A DNA stretch of 64,000 nucleotides from Datnioides undecimradiatus (lineage: Eukaryota > Chordata > Actinopteri > Lobotiformes > Datnioididae). A program made the position numbers and the translations under genes. The stretch's first letter is position 1. Every line of letters starts with the position of its first letter. The stretch is taken from NCBI GenBank assembly GCA_008933995.1, contig WARS01000014.1, forward strand, positions 8,851,192 to 8,915,191, in the 5' to 3' direction. Shown in pieces: positions 37,601 to 48,181 of this stretch. The notes under the pieces were generated by a model that saw nothing but the letters and a program-made list of their open reading frames with translations, made no database searches and had not been told where the DNA came from.

Positions 37601-38220
37601 TGACATACAATCTTAATAAATGCAAAGAGTTTACGATAAAAAGAAAGGAAGTCATAAAAAGAAAATAAAGAAGCGTTTTTAATGGGCTTACGTAGGCAGT
37701 TACACTGTTGCCACCCTTGCCTCCTTAAAACATCTACTGCAACATCAAGGTGAGTTAAAGAGGTGATCTTCTTTTATTGATATGCAAAGTTTTGACTCTT
37801 ATAAGCAAAACAGCTTTTTTTTGTGATGTTTCAGCTTCTTTTGGGTGGTTCACAGACATCGGGTATGTATCCTCTGAAGTCACCTCACTCCCTCTGTGCT
37901 CTTTTCCACTTTTGTTCACATGAAGGTTCACATGCACGTGCAGAGTGGAGGCTGCCGGCTTGCGTGCGGGACCACTCGCCCTGTTTCTCAGCGGCGAAAC
38001 CTTTTGCCTTCGCTTTAAATGTTGCCACTTAACAGGTTGTTGTTGCTATCGCTCTCGCCGCCCACACACCGAGCACTCTTCTGCCGGGCATTCTGGGAAA
38101 TTTGAGCAATCACGCGCTGGAACAGAAGTCGACCAGGCAGGTAGATTACAAAACGATGGTGATATAGTGTGTGACAAGATAAGAATATGTATATGGTTTA
38201 TTTTCTTTAAAATAACATAA
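34633..38220. other. unique non-coding DNA
   Basis: About 3.6 kb with no gene or repeat family recognised. One short motif, GGCATTCTGGGAAATTTGAG at about 38087, resembles a ZNF143/RBPJ-type binding word, but a single match has little weight. Confidence 0.5.
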
Positions 38221-38224
38221 TACA

Positions 38225-39390
38225 ACAGACCTCTCTTTCTCTTTCACTCACACACACACACTCCCACTTCCTCTCCCATTCTCTCTTTCTCACACTTGCT
38301 CACACACAGTACACTCAATTACGCAGCACTTGATCACCAAGGCTTCACATATAACACCCTCTCATCGCTTTGACACTCATTCTCCATCACACGTACACAC
38401 TTGCACTAGTTAATCATCACGTACCACACACACACACACACACACGGATACCACACACACACACTTATCGGCCTCTTATCATTTAGAGTGGTGTACTGCG
38501 GGTTGGAGTTGTGATATTAGTCTCATTAAAGCAGCCACTAATTACTGAGGCCTGAGAGACAACAGAGGAAATAATAAGAGGAAGTCTGAATGTGAACTCC
38601 ACAGAGGCTCCGCTGCTGCGCTCTGCACTGGAGTGGCAGCTTGTGAAGAGGGTCTCATTACACACACACACACACACCCACACGCACACAAACAAGCACA
38701 GGGGTGTGCAGGCTGGTCGCACGTAATCACATCCGTGCATGCACATGCATACGTATGCCATGCATCTAAACACACACAACTTACCCAGATGCCCCCATGC
38801 ATCCACACACACACACACACACATATTAATGCACACACATATAGACACACAAGCATGCGTAGTATGGTGTGGGAGGTTGCACGCACTCATACATGTATAT
38901 GTGTAAAAACCCCAAAACCCACACTCACAGACACAACAATGCATTTGTATTGGTGCATGCACAACAGTAACACACCTGGAAAAACACACAAAGGAAAGGA
39001 AAAACACACAAACGCCTGCACTAATGCACACATCAAACCCAAGCTAGCTACACACACACACAAAAACATATGAATGCACACAAAGCTGTGCACCTACATA
39101 TGCTCACACACATTAATGCACCCACATGTGCTGACACACAGACGTGGCCACACATACACAATCTCATATGCACAGCACTCAACTCCCTCCCAGACACACA
39201 CCCCCACACACGCACACACTTCATTATCACACACAGATATGCACACACATTGTTCTTCTCTATTATTTTTCCTGCATAGAGGTGGCAGTAGTATTGCGAG
39301 AGCTTTATCAGACCCACACACACACATATACACACACAGGCGCACGCACACGCACACGCGCGCTCACGCACACACTGCAGCTTCTGCTAA
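38225..39390. repeat. 1.2-kb CA-rich cryptically simple domain
   Basis: The plus strand is dominated by CA with no single long perfect array. Runs of 6 to 11 CA units (for example 38424-38444, 38660-38677, 38803-38822, 39318-39336) are separated by 'catgcatgcac', 'acatatgcac' and other alternating purine-pyrimidine segments. Frames of up to 182 codons on the minus strand (Cys/Val/Met-rich) and 146 on the plus strand (His/Thr-rich) are generated by the repeat. Confidence 0.9.
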
Positions 39391-39399
39391 TTATGAATA

Positions 39400-40560
39400 A
39401 TAAAGCGGAGGTTTAAATAATTGCCATGGTGGTCCTTTGGTGCCTCTCCAGCAGCTAAGTGGGTCACACTTGATGGAGCGTTTCCTTCCGATCCGTCCAG
39501 CATTCAAACTCCCAATAATAGCGAGGAGGTCTGGGAATTCAGTGGCATGACATCCCGCGGAAATTATCCAATATAGGCAGGGAGTATTTTTGGCAGGAAG
39601 CGAAAGGTCCTCGAGCCTGGGAATTCTCCGTGTGACATTTTCTATTGTGTGGGGGGGAAAGAATCAGATTCCATTACATTTGAGGGCACACATCATCTCG
39701 GGAAGACGGTCGCGCTGTCGCTCCAATGTGATTGCGGATTCACAGGAACGCAGTGTTTTCCAGCCGCGAATCCCCAGCTGAAAGCCCAAATAATGTGACT
39801 GGGAATGCTGGGAGTTCTTAGAAATCCTATGTTACAGCACATCCCCAGGATGCAACTGATTTGGCTCAAACATATTCATTAGCCCAGGATGCTAAAATCC
39901 CCAATTAGATCATTAGAATGTGGGAATTCGACGGTGAGCTGCACAGCCTTGAATATATCCGTGCCCTGAAGACTAAATTGCGTCATCATTACAGTGAATT
40001 TCCATAAGATATATATTTGGAAATCATCCATTATCCTCTTTCTGAAGTCATTACCAAGTGGCACAAGCTCACAAGTCCCCATACGTGCACTCAACCTCCA
40101 AGACATCCATATGTATACAGTTAATTTGGAGTTAAACTCTTCATAGTAAATTTCCTTATTCCCCCATGCTGAATGATGGGAATTATTTATAGCATTAAAT
40201 GTAAGCCTTCAGTTCTTGGCAGTTGAAAAACAGATAATGAGCCAATTCTCTGTAGTCACATGGTATAATGTACCACCACATGCACGGGGATTACCTCGTA
40301 TTGAAGTTCCCGTTCCTTCCCAAGACAATATCAATTATTCTGTTAGTGGTAAGAGGACATACTGTACTCTTCCATATATAGCCGCTGCTCTGGATGCAGC
40401 TACTATAATTCCGGCATAATGTTCGCTGTATAATTATTTTAATGTCCCCTATGTTCTAATTCCGTGTTGCAGGGTATTCTCCTGGAAAGGTTATTTGTTC
40501 TTAAAGGCACAAGCTAATATGTGATCAAAGGGACAGGTTAGAGGGCTCTCATCAGCGCAA
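39400..40560. other. repeat-free block, candidate conserved non-coding sequence
   Basis: This block contains no microsatellite or transposon relic between two low-complexity regions. It has even composition with many ATTA, TAATTA-like, ATATTCATTAG and AATTATTTAT words. This texture is common in fish developmental enhancers, but conservation cannot be judged from one sequence, so this is only a candidate. Confidence 0.25.
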
Positions 40561-40614
40561 TGTCCTCTATAGATAAAGTGTGTGGAGGCCTGGCTGCTCT
40601 GCTGCTGGGCCCTC

Positions 40615-40791
40615 GTCTCATCGCCTTCCTCGTCTTCTCATTTTTGCCTTTCTCACTTTTTATCTTCATCTTCTTTGCCATATTCTTTGTCATCTTTAGT
40701 GTTTTTGTGCCTTTTTACCGTCTTCATTTGTTTTGTCTTCTCTGCTATCTTTAGATACTTCTTCTTCTTCATCTTCTTCTTCCTTCCAGAA
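40615..40791. repeat. polypyrimidine tract ending in TTCCTTCCAG
   Basis: About 175 bp of T/C-rich plus strand with CTT repeats (40757-40790), ending in TTCTTCCTTCCAG. This is formally an excellent 3' splice-acceptor sequence, but no open exon follows that I would call. Confidence 0.6.
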
Positions 40792-41690
40792 AAATATTCT
40801 CATTTGCACTGAGAAGATTTTGAAACTTTGCACATCGCTCGAGTTCTATGCCCAAACTGGCATCGGCTGAAATAATAAAAGTGTGGGGATCAGGCGTTGT
40901 GTGGTTAAAGGGGCATTCTGTGAATTTCACTCCTGAGTGGGTATGAGTCTGCTTCGTCTGCTCAGTCTGTGAAAACAACTTTTTAATGTCCTCTGCGTCT
41001 GAAAAAACGACCCTGTTGATGTCCTCAGGTTGTCTCGGGAGACTCCACGGTTTTCACAGGAGTGTGATAAAAAAAAGTGCAAATGGATTCTTAAAGGTGT
41101 GTGTGTGTGTGTTTGCCAGTCAAAGGAGAGTCCAATTAACGATGCTTTCAAGATGCACCACAGCAAGTTTACTCGAATCAGGAGATCCTCACTTTGGCCT
41201 TTTAATGGAAGAACAGTATGAAACTTCTGGAATGTCCATAAATACTTGAACTGAATATCTTTGAATGACGTGTGGCTTATTTCAATATACTTAAATCTGA
41301 ATGCCAATAAATATATAGATTCTCAAAAACACACTAGATACTGTGGAAACAAAAACATGCACCCTTAATAATTAGCAGAAAAGAGAACCAGGAGCAGTAA
41401 AACACAGGGTTTTGAGGAAAGTATCAATCAAAAGCATCACCAGTACAACGCTGACTAATGATGCCATTACAGTGTTCTGAAAGATTACCCACAGTAACTA
41501 GAGCATCAAGCTTTTGATACTTCCTCCTTTTTTTTTGTTTTAGTGTTGTAAAAACTCATTTCAGAGTGAACGCAATGACTTTTTCTCAACTTCCTACCAA
41601 CATTTGAGTTTTTCAGGGTTCACTTCTGTTCAAATTGATTTCAGTTTTTGATTTTTTCAAGTGATCTTTTAAGGGATCGTTTGTTTTTCA
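40792..41690. other. unique non-coding DNA
   Basis: Contains a short GT run (41096-41112). AAAGGGGCATTCTGTGAATT at 40908 resembles the start of a dispersed fish repeat but is too short to call. Confidence 0.45.
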
Positions 41691-41721
41691 ACCGACATAT
41701 TGAAAATGTGCGTGTCAGCCA

Positions 41722-42262
41722 AGCGACAGACTGGCGACCTGTCCTGGGTGTCCTGGGGTCATGTGGTTTTGAGTGTCTTGGTAGTTTATTGTTTTCACCT
41801 GTGCCTTGTTTGCCTCCACTCCCCAGTGTATGTATGTTGCGTCACTGCCTTTGTTCTCTGTTGGTTTGTTGTTTGTGTGTTAGTAGATGTGCCTTCTGGG
41901 ATTCCTTCTGTTTTTCGTTGTGTTCCCTCATGTTCCATGTGTTCCTTGTGTTTGATTTCTGGTTTTGGATTTTGCCCGTTCATGGACTCTGCTTTCTGCC
42001 CGCCCAAACCTTGGATTTGTTTTTGGACCCTGCCTGCCTCGACCAACCATAAGCCTAAACCCCAGCAATAGACTGTGTAACTCTCTGCTCCTTTGGTCTG
42101 TCTGCATTTGGATTCCTCTCCTTGAGTCCCCCTGTGTGGCACAGACCTGTCCTGGGTGTACCCCACCTCCCGCCCAATGTCTGCTGGGATAGGCTCCAGC
42201 ACCTTGTGACCCTGAAAGGGATAAAGCTGTTACAGAAACGGATGGACATGGAGATTAAACCA
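41722..42262 (+). repeat. SINE-like repeat (3' part) split by an insertion
   Basis: The left part (41722-41751) reads CGACAGACTGGCGACCTGTC then CTGGGTGT. The right part (42144-42262) reads GACCTGTCCTGGGTGTACCC, then CACCTCCCGCCCAATGTCTG, then CTGGGATAGGCTCCAGCACC, then a terminal GGGATAAAGCTGTTACAGAA type end. Together these are the 3' half of the same family as at 2.3 kb. The sixteen bases GACCTGTCCTGGGTGT occur twice and bracket the insertion. Confidence 0.8.
41752..42143 (+). mobile_element. 392-bp insertion with 16-bp flanking duplication
   Basis: This sequence lies exactly between two copies of GACCTGTCCTGGGTGT (41736-41751 and 42144-42159). It begins with a GGTCATGTGGTTTTGAG segment similar to the TGTCATGGTTTTGAG end of the element at 18.3 kb. 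It also shares a TTTTCACCTGTGCCTTGTTT phrase with that element, so the two are probably related. The 16-bp duplication is longer than usual for LTR elements and fits LINE-type target-primed insertion better, so the class is left open. Confidence 0.7.
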
Positions 42263-42942
42263 GATGTCAAAGACTTCTTCAACAAATGCAGGTCACACAA
42301 ATGTAATTCAGTTGAATGTGATAAGTTGAATTTCAGCTCATTTGTCTGACCAACGTTCTGGCCAACCACCAATGTGACCAGTTTCACCCAACAATATAGC
42401 TTAGAGTTTAGTTTAGTATAGCTTTATACAGCTGAGCGATGCTAGAGAAGCGAAGCTCTTAAAGATCTTAAAGAGTTAAGTCCTACAGAAAGCCTCTTCG
42501 TCTTGTTGTTGCTTTTGTTTATTTTTCTCTTACACAAATAGGGAAATAGAATACAATATTGCATTGATTCTAATCAATACTGCGCTGATTCTGTTGGATG
42601 ATAGCTATTCATGCGCGCTACCCCTGCAGTCCATGTGCCAGCGATATGGGGTGGACGGATAAATGAGGTATGCATGAGACGTGATCAAAGGAGGACAAAA
42701 GAACGAAGATAAAAGGACGGGGAGGACATTGTGAGGCTGTGAATGGAGACGTTGAATCGTGAAAGGCGCGCGAGTGACTGAAAGACAAGATGGAAGTGTC
42801 CCAGTCTTGATTACAGCTGCGGTCTCTGCCTCTGACAGCCAGGAAAGGTCAGGGAGCCACGGGGAGGCTTAGCCGCTAATGTCAGCCATTCACCTGGGAG
42901 ATGAGAGTGTGTGTGTAGATTATATTTCATCACATTTACACA
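42263..42942. other. unique non-coding DNA
   Basis: Nothing is recognised. Confidence 0.45.
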
Positions 42943-42968
42943 TATGTGTGTGTGTGTGTGTGTGTGTG
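42943..42968. repeat. (TG)n microsatellite
   Basis: About twelve perfect TG units. Confidence 0.9.
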
Positions 42969-43144
42969 GGTACAATGGTATAAGTGTATGTGCATGTGCG
43001 TGGGTGTGTGTTTCCACTATCTCCCATGTTCCTGAACAGGCATTGAGGTCTGCGGGCAATAATAGGGATGAAGATGGGCTAATAATAAGCTGACAGGGAT
43101 GGAAAAGGTTCATATTCATGTCTTCTGAGGGATGTCAAAGGCAC

Positions 43145-43163
43145 GTGTGTGTGTGTGTGTGTG
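43145..43163. repeat. (GT)n microsatellite
   Basis: Nine perfect GT units. Confidence 0.88.
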
Positions 43164-43750
43164 CATGCGTATGTGTGTACAAAGCTTGCAGGAACAGGTC
43201 CATGGTTATCAGTGGTGTCATTGTCTCCATAAATGCCCTCAGTGTGCATGTTCCAGAGGGTCCATATAAGGGATCCATACTGACTCTCAACACAGGCTGG
43301 TCACATGGTTTGAATGCTGGCAAGTCGGAGCGTGTTTCAGATGTGCCCAACACAAGTCCTTTAACTCACACTCACAGGTGACAAACACACTTTTTGGTTG
43401 ATACAGGTAGCGTTGGCCTATGGGTGAGGCAACCACTCAGGTTGTATGGGATCAAATGGTTTTCCCTATCTGTTCTCATCAGCCTACACAGAACGTCGAA
43501 CTACTCAGTATAAAAGTGTAAAAGTTCATTTTAAACATATAAGATAGGTTGTTGGCATCTCACCAGCTGCACAGTGAATCATCAGACGGTGGATGATTGC
43601 AGCAGCTCATGTTCTTTTGTTAACGTGAACATAAATGTTTGATTTGTTTCTGGAAAATTCTGCTGCAACTCTTCTTTTTCAGACCATCTCACAACAAGAG
43701 TATAGCGGAAACCACGGAATGAAAGAGAAAAACGTCACAACTACGTTGAG
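43164..43750. other. unique non-coding DNA
   Basis: Nothing is recognised. Confidence 0.45.
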
Positions 43751-43792
43751 TTAATTGGGTAATTGGGTTAATTGGGTTAATTGGGTAAATTA
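43751..43792. repeat. TTAATTGGG short tandem repeat
   Basis: Four to five units of TTAATTGGG or TAATTGGG, ending TAAATTA. The same word recurs in the left arm of the transposon at 45.6 kb. Confidence 0.88.
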
Positions 43793-44238
43793 ATGTTTTA
43801 TTTCTCTGAGGGTTTCATCTCCATCGGGTCGCATTTGAAGATCTTGGTCTGTCCCTCACTTTTACGGTTACACTCATTAAAATCCAAACAGTGTCCATCC
43901 ACAAATCCAGACAAGGGAAGTGAGGAGCTGAACGTAATGTTGATCCGAGTTCCCTTCAGCTGTTACCAGTCACAGATAAAGCAACGTACCTGTTGCCTCA
44001 GAGAGTGACTGCAGGCACGACTATGAGCCGGAAAAATAAATAAAAAAACACCACTTCCACCTCTGCAAGTGTGTATTTATCTATTTATTTATGTGCATGA
44101 TACATATTCCTTCTTTATCACGCTGCTGCATTTGTCATGTCTGTATCTACATGCACATGCAATCTCTTCTAACTCTGCTTGCAAAGTGCTGCTATTCCTT
44201 CATAAACTAAGACCTGGAGGGATACGTGCAGTCTGTTG

Positions 44239-44241
<3 letters not shown>

Positions 44242-44270
<29 letters not shown>
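44242..44270. repeat. (TG)n microsatellite
   Basis: About fourteen perfect TG units. Confidence 0.92.
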
Positions 44271-44276
<6 letters not shown>

Positions 44277-44402
44277 TTAGTTAATCTATTAATAGTGATC
44301 ACTGATTAGCAGCAGCACCTAATTCAGTGTAAGTTTGTCTGATTTGTCTACTAACACCTGGTTGAATCAAATAGTAAAAATAAAATACTAATAACAGGGG
44401 AG

Positions 44403-44695
44403 CCCACGTCACCAGATTCCTCCACTGGTTCCCAGTCCCTGCTCGCGTCAAATTCAAACCCTACCAAACCCTAAAACTAAAACTGCTTCTGGTTACCTGA
44501 ACCCTCTCATCCAGGTCTACACTCCATCCCGCTCTCTGTGCTCAGCCAAAGATACGTCTAGTCCCAGTATAACCCCCAGTGGTGGAATGAGTTACCTTAC
44601 GCCATTTGATCTGCCTCACAACCTTCAAGAAACTTCTCAAGACCCGCTTGCTTTCTGAATACCTACTGTTGTAGCAATCACTTCCTTAATTTAAA
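44403..44695 (+). mobile_element. L2/CR1-type LINE 3' coding fragment, degenerate
   Basis: The plus strand reads VTRFLHWFPVPARVKFK at about 44409-44460. Further on it reads TTFKKLLKTRLL (about 44620-44660). These are the family blocks LHWLPV..R..FK and ..FK..LKT.L at the C-terminus of L2/CR1-type ORF2. Stops and indels lie between them. It abuts the L1-like fragment that starts at about 44702. Confidence 0.72.
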
Positions 44696-44701
44696 AAAAA
44701 T

Positions 44702-45578
44702 AACTAAAGGGAAGGAAAACGGTGGTGTGTCTCTCCCTAATCTCAGGGATTATTACCACGCTGCCCAGTTAAAAACTGTGATCCTCTGGTGTGACAATAG
44801 ATATGAAATAAAATGGAAGGACATGGAGAGAGAATGCAGGGAGATCCCCATACAAGCAATGATTGGAGACTACAAATTAATGATGACCTACAAAGAGCGT
44901 CTGAACCCCATCATCACATTCACACTACACACTTGGTTTGATGTACTAAAGCAATTAAATTTGTGGAAGCAACTTAAAAAATTCAGATGGATTGAGTATG
45001 ATACAGATTTTAAGCCAAATAGCATGGACTTTAGATTTAAACTCTGGACAAAAAAAGGTATTACTACCTACTGTAGTATAATGGACTAGAATGCACTACA
45101 AAGTTTTGAAGTGCTAAGTGAAAAATACAAGTTACGGCAGTACTTTTGGAAAGAAATTTGGATAAGTGAAACTACAGAACCCAATGACATAATACAACTA
45201 ATAACAAAAGCATATACTGGTACCTATAAATCAGCCATCTCAAAACTTAACCAGGGTATTACAAAGGCTAGAGGAAATACCACAACATATATTAAGGAAA
45301 GATGGGAGAAAGAACTAAATGAGAAAATATCCACTCAGCAATGGAAGAACATGTGTGAAACTATTTTTTTCTACTTCTTGCTCTACATATTGGCGTGAAT
45401 TCTGTTGGAAAAACCTTGTTCGTTTTTGCATTACACCAAAAATGAAAGCATATCTAAGGTCAACAGCACACACATGCTGGAGACGTTGTGGAGACAATGA
45501 GGCAAACCATCACCACATCTTTTGGAGCTGCCCGAGGTTACGACCATTTTGGGAGAATATTTTGAGAATCATACAGTG
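44702..45578 (+). pseudogene. L1-like (L1/Tx1 group) ORF2, 5'-truncated, left part
   Basis: The fragment begins within ORF2 at GGVSLPNLRDYYHAAQL, the post-polymerase block (family pattern GGL.LP....YY.AAQL). It goes on through a W..L..F region (44890-45086), a KERWEKELN segment (about 45290) and HTCWRRCGDNEANHHHIFW, the zinc-knuckle-like C-terminal motif (CWRC...GT..HIFW.CP). Defects are a TAG at 45087-45089 and a one-base frameshift in the T run at about 45362-45368. Reverse transcriptase and endonuclease domains are absent. The frame is then broken at 45578 by the transposon insertion and resumes at 48182. A family ORF2 is about 1,250 residues and only about the last 380 are represented. 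Confidence 0.9.
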
Positions 45579-46209
45579 CACTGTAATAAGTAACCTATAG
45601 AATTTACCCAATAAATCTGAGGTAACAATTTGCATCAACTTTTTTTGGGTAGATTTAATTCCACATATTGAGTATAAAATAACTGAAATAAAAAGCTATG
45701 AAATACTTAAATTAATTGGGTTAAATTTACCTCACATTTATGGATATATTCAACAGCTACTTACTCAATAAAATTGGGTAAAATTATATCTTAATTGCTA
45801 GTAGGTAATACCTGATAATTACTAATAAAAGTTAATTAATATCAGTTAGTAACCATTACTTATTCAGATAAGGTAAGATTTACCCCCCAAAAAAGACTTT
45901 CAGATGGTTATCATCGCAATGTTTTTAATCCATAAAATCATCACAAAAAAAAAAACAGAGTAAAGTGCAATACAACAGCTTCACACAACATGTTTCAGCA
46001 GGTCTAATCTTCTTGATGTTGTGAAGGTGCACAACTTGCATTTCCAGTTCATTTTCCCATAACTGGGGACTTTGGTTAAGGTAACTACACCTTTAAAGTC
46101 AATGTGATTTATTTTATTTAGAAAACTTATACATATTATACATACCTCATGTCAATGTACAGGATACTGGGGGTGGGTGGGTCAGCCTTAGAACTTGTAA
46201 CAGAGTGGT

Positions 46210-46320
46210 CTATCGGTGAGTCTCTGCTTGTGTAGGACAGACGGAAGGACCTGAAGAGAGGGCAGAAGAGAGGGCAAATAGTGAGGGTCCACATACACAG
46301 ACTTTGCCTGCAACAGAAAT
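46210..46320 (-). other. possible splice acceptor and exon on the minus strand (speculative)
   Basis: On the minus strand the sequence TTATTTCTGTTGCAG is followed by an open stretch beginning GCAAAGTCTGTGTATGTGGA. It is a well-formed acceptor inside the transposon. The encoded peptide (AKSVYVDPHYLPSSALSS) resembles nothing I know, and chance acceptors are frequent. Confidence 0.15.
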
Positions 46321-47278
46321 AAGAACAAAAAAAATACATTACACAAGAGAAATGATCAGACATGTATCTGGGAAGACAAATATATAAGGGATTATGTATA
46401 GTTCAGAGGTTGTTATGGACATTGAGATGATAACCCAGACAGGTCTGGGTTTATTTCTCCATAATAACCTCATAAACAAGAGATTATGCTTTACAGGGCG
46501 CAGACTTGCGATGCCGCAGAGATGAGAGCTGTGACACTGGGTCCAAGGCTCTGATCATGCAGGTTTGGTTTTAAGCCATGGTATGGAATCGAGCCTCCAC
46601 TCTCCCTGTAACAACCTTCAAGTTACAAGTCATTTATCTAACATCACAATAAGTAAATATCCTGAATAGTTTCTCTGTGCTCCTCTGATCAGAGTGGTCT
46701 GTCTGTCTGTTATACTTGACAAGGGTCTGTTATACAGAAATAACAGACTGTGTACTGACCTCAGTAAAATAAAGGCATTGGAATTGCATAAATTAATATT
46801 CATGCTTCATAGAATAAATTACAAAATTATGAAAACATTTATTAAACACTGACATTCCAACAATACCCAATATGAAATAAAATAAATTCTAAAATGTTTT
46901 ACTTGACCCCATAATTCCTTTAAAAACTTATGTGCAGCCACAGTGGGTGTTTTCACACATACTGGCAGGATACAGTGATACTTTGTGCATTTTACAGCAT
47001 GTTTGTTTTCACTCTGGTCCAAACCCAGCACCGCTGGATGAGCGTCATGTTTCCATGACGACTGACCGGAAAAGCCGTGCGGTACGTCATGTTTACATAT
47101 AGAACGTCTCTGTTTACGTGAGTCCATAGAGTCCCGATTGTAAAAATGAAACTCTGAGAAGTAACGCTAAACTTTAACAACAGAGACACGCCTACGCAGT
47201 ACACAAGTATGCAGGTAATTTGTAACGCGGATCATTCTGTTTATAAACGGACCGCTGCAGAGACCGACTCTAGCAGCC

Positions 47279-47904
47279 ATGCTAACGGAGCTAACAGGTA
47301 AACAAATACTCGTGTGAGGCATTTCAGATGTTGGCGACATGTTGGTGTTTTTTCCAACCAGCTGATGCATTGTAAATTTTTGCTTTATATCGTAGCCTAC
47401 TCTTGAATTGGTGTATCATTTTGAGACGGGACTTCTCGTGGGCGGCGAAAACACACTGATTAATTGTCTCATTGACAACAGTGTGTCTGGGTGCAGCGTG
47501 ATACGCCCCGGTGTCTCTCAGTGGGAGAGAGCAGAGACCTTTCTACTGCACATATTATACTTAATGGCCTTTTATACCTTACCATACAACCACACTTAAA
47601 AAAAGCTGAACTATCCCCTTTACAGTCTGTGTGTTGCCTATTCAAACCTCCGCCCGTTCAATACCATTAGAAAAAGCCGGCGTTGACTAGTTCCTAACCT
47701 TAAAACCAGCAGTCAGACACAGTCATGCATGCTGACTAATCTTGTAAAAACCACACCGCGAACACATTTCATTGCAAACCCTACTTACCGGCAGTTCTAC
47801 GTTTTATATTGGGATCAGTTATGTTTGTTTCTCCATGCAGCGATTTGTCCGGACGGTAAAACAGCCATGGTGCCGCCAGGGACAGATTCAAACTTTCGTT
47901 TCAA
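47279..47904 (+). other. possible spliced micro-ORF inside the transposon (speculative)
   Basis: Exon 1 would be 47279-47297: ATG and five more codons, ending CTAACAG before GTAAAC, a good donor. Exon 2 would be 47841-47904. It starts after a pyrimidine-rich stretch and TCCATGCAG, a good acceptor, and stops at TTTCAA before GTAATG, a possible donor. The joined frame stays open (exon 2 encodes CPDGKTAMVPPGTDSNFRF). A CpG-containing upstream stretch with TACGTCATG (47090) could be a promoter. No family is recognised. A third exon would have to lie within the next 275 bp or beyond the element. Confidence 0.25.
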
Positions 47905-48181
47905 GTAATGGCACGTAACACAGACTCACGCCGAATACAAGTGAAGTGGAATATTTCATCATTTCATAAATTACCATTTGCATTCACACTATACACAGCA
48001 ATAGCCCTACGTAAATAGCTACCTACCCTATTTTTCCATGTAACAGTTGTTACTGTTAACGAATAGGTAGTATGTGTAAAATTACTTTATAATTCCTTGG
48101 CTGACTACAATAATCAAGTAAATTTTATACGGTTTGCATAGATTATATTTACCACTCTCCAAAATCACTTCTGACAGTGTG

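Larger units (their letters stand above)
45579..48179. mobile_element. 2.6-kb CACTA/EnSpm-like DNA transposon inserted in L1 ORF2, TSD TG
   Basis: The left end is CACTGTAATAAGTAA. The right end, read on the minus strand, is CACTGTCAGAAGTGA. These agree at 13 of 15 positions and begin CACTG, as CACTA/EnSpm elements do. TG occurs on both sides (45577-45578 and 48180-48181), a 2-bp target duplication within the range known for that superfamily. The left arm repeats the words AATTTACCCAAT and TTGGGTAAA/TTAATTGGGTTAA (45601, 45645, 45711, 45771), like the subterminal repeats of this class. No transposase was recognised, so the copy is probably non-autonomous. Confidence 0.8.

Noticed and set aside
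38085..38104. ZNF143/RBPJ-like site GGCATTCTGGGAAATT
   Set aside because: A single short motif without promoter context is not evidence of function.
38483..39031. 182-codon minus-strand open frame
   Set aside because: Generated by CA/TG repeats; the Cys/Val/Met pattern simply reads the dinucleotide.
39048..39416. Overlapping frames of about 90-110 codons on both strands
   Set aside because: Both strands open through the same CA-rich sequence, which is a repeat artefact.
43751..43792. Interstitial telomere repeat
   Set aside because: The unit is TTAATTGGG, not TTAGGG, and no run of the vertebrate telomere repeat exists here.
45572..45586. Palindrome TACAGTGCACTGTA as a regulatory site
   Set aside because: It arises at the junction of L1 sequence ending CAGTG with the CACTG end of the transposon, so it is an insertion by-product.
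46725..46748. 9-bp hairpin GTCTGTTAT/ATAACAGAC as a structural RNA
   Set aside because: Isolated short stem inside the transposon, easily expected by chance.
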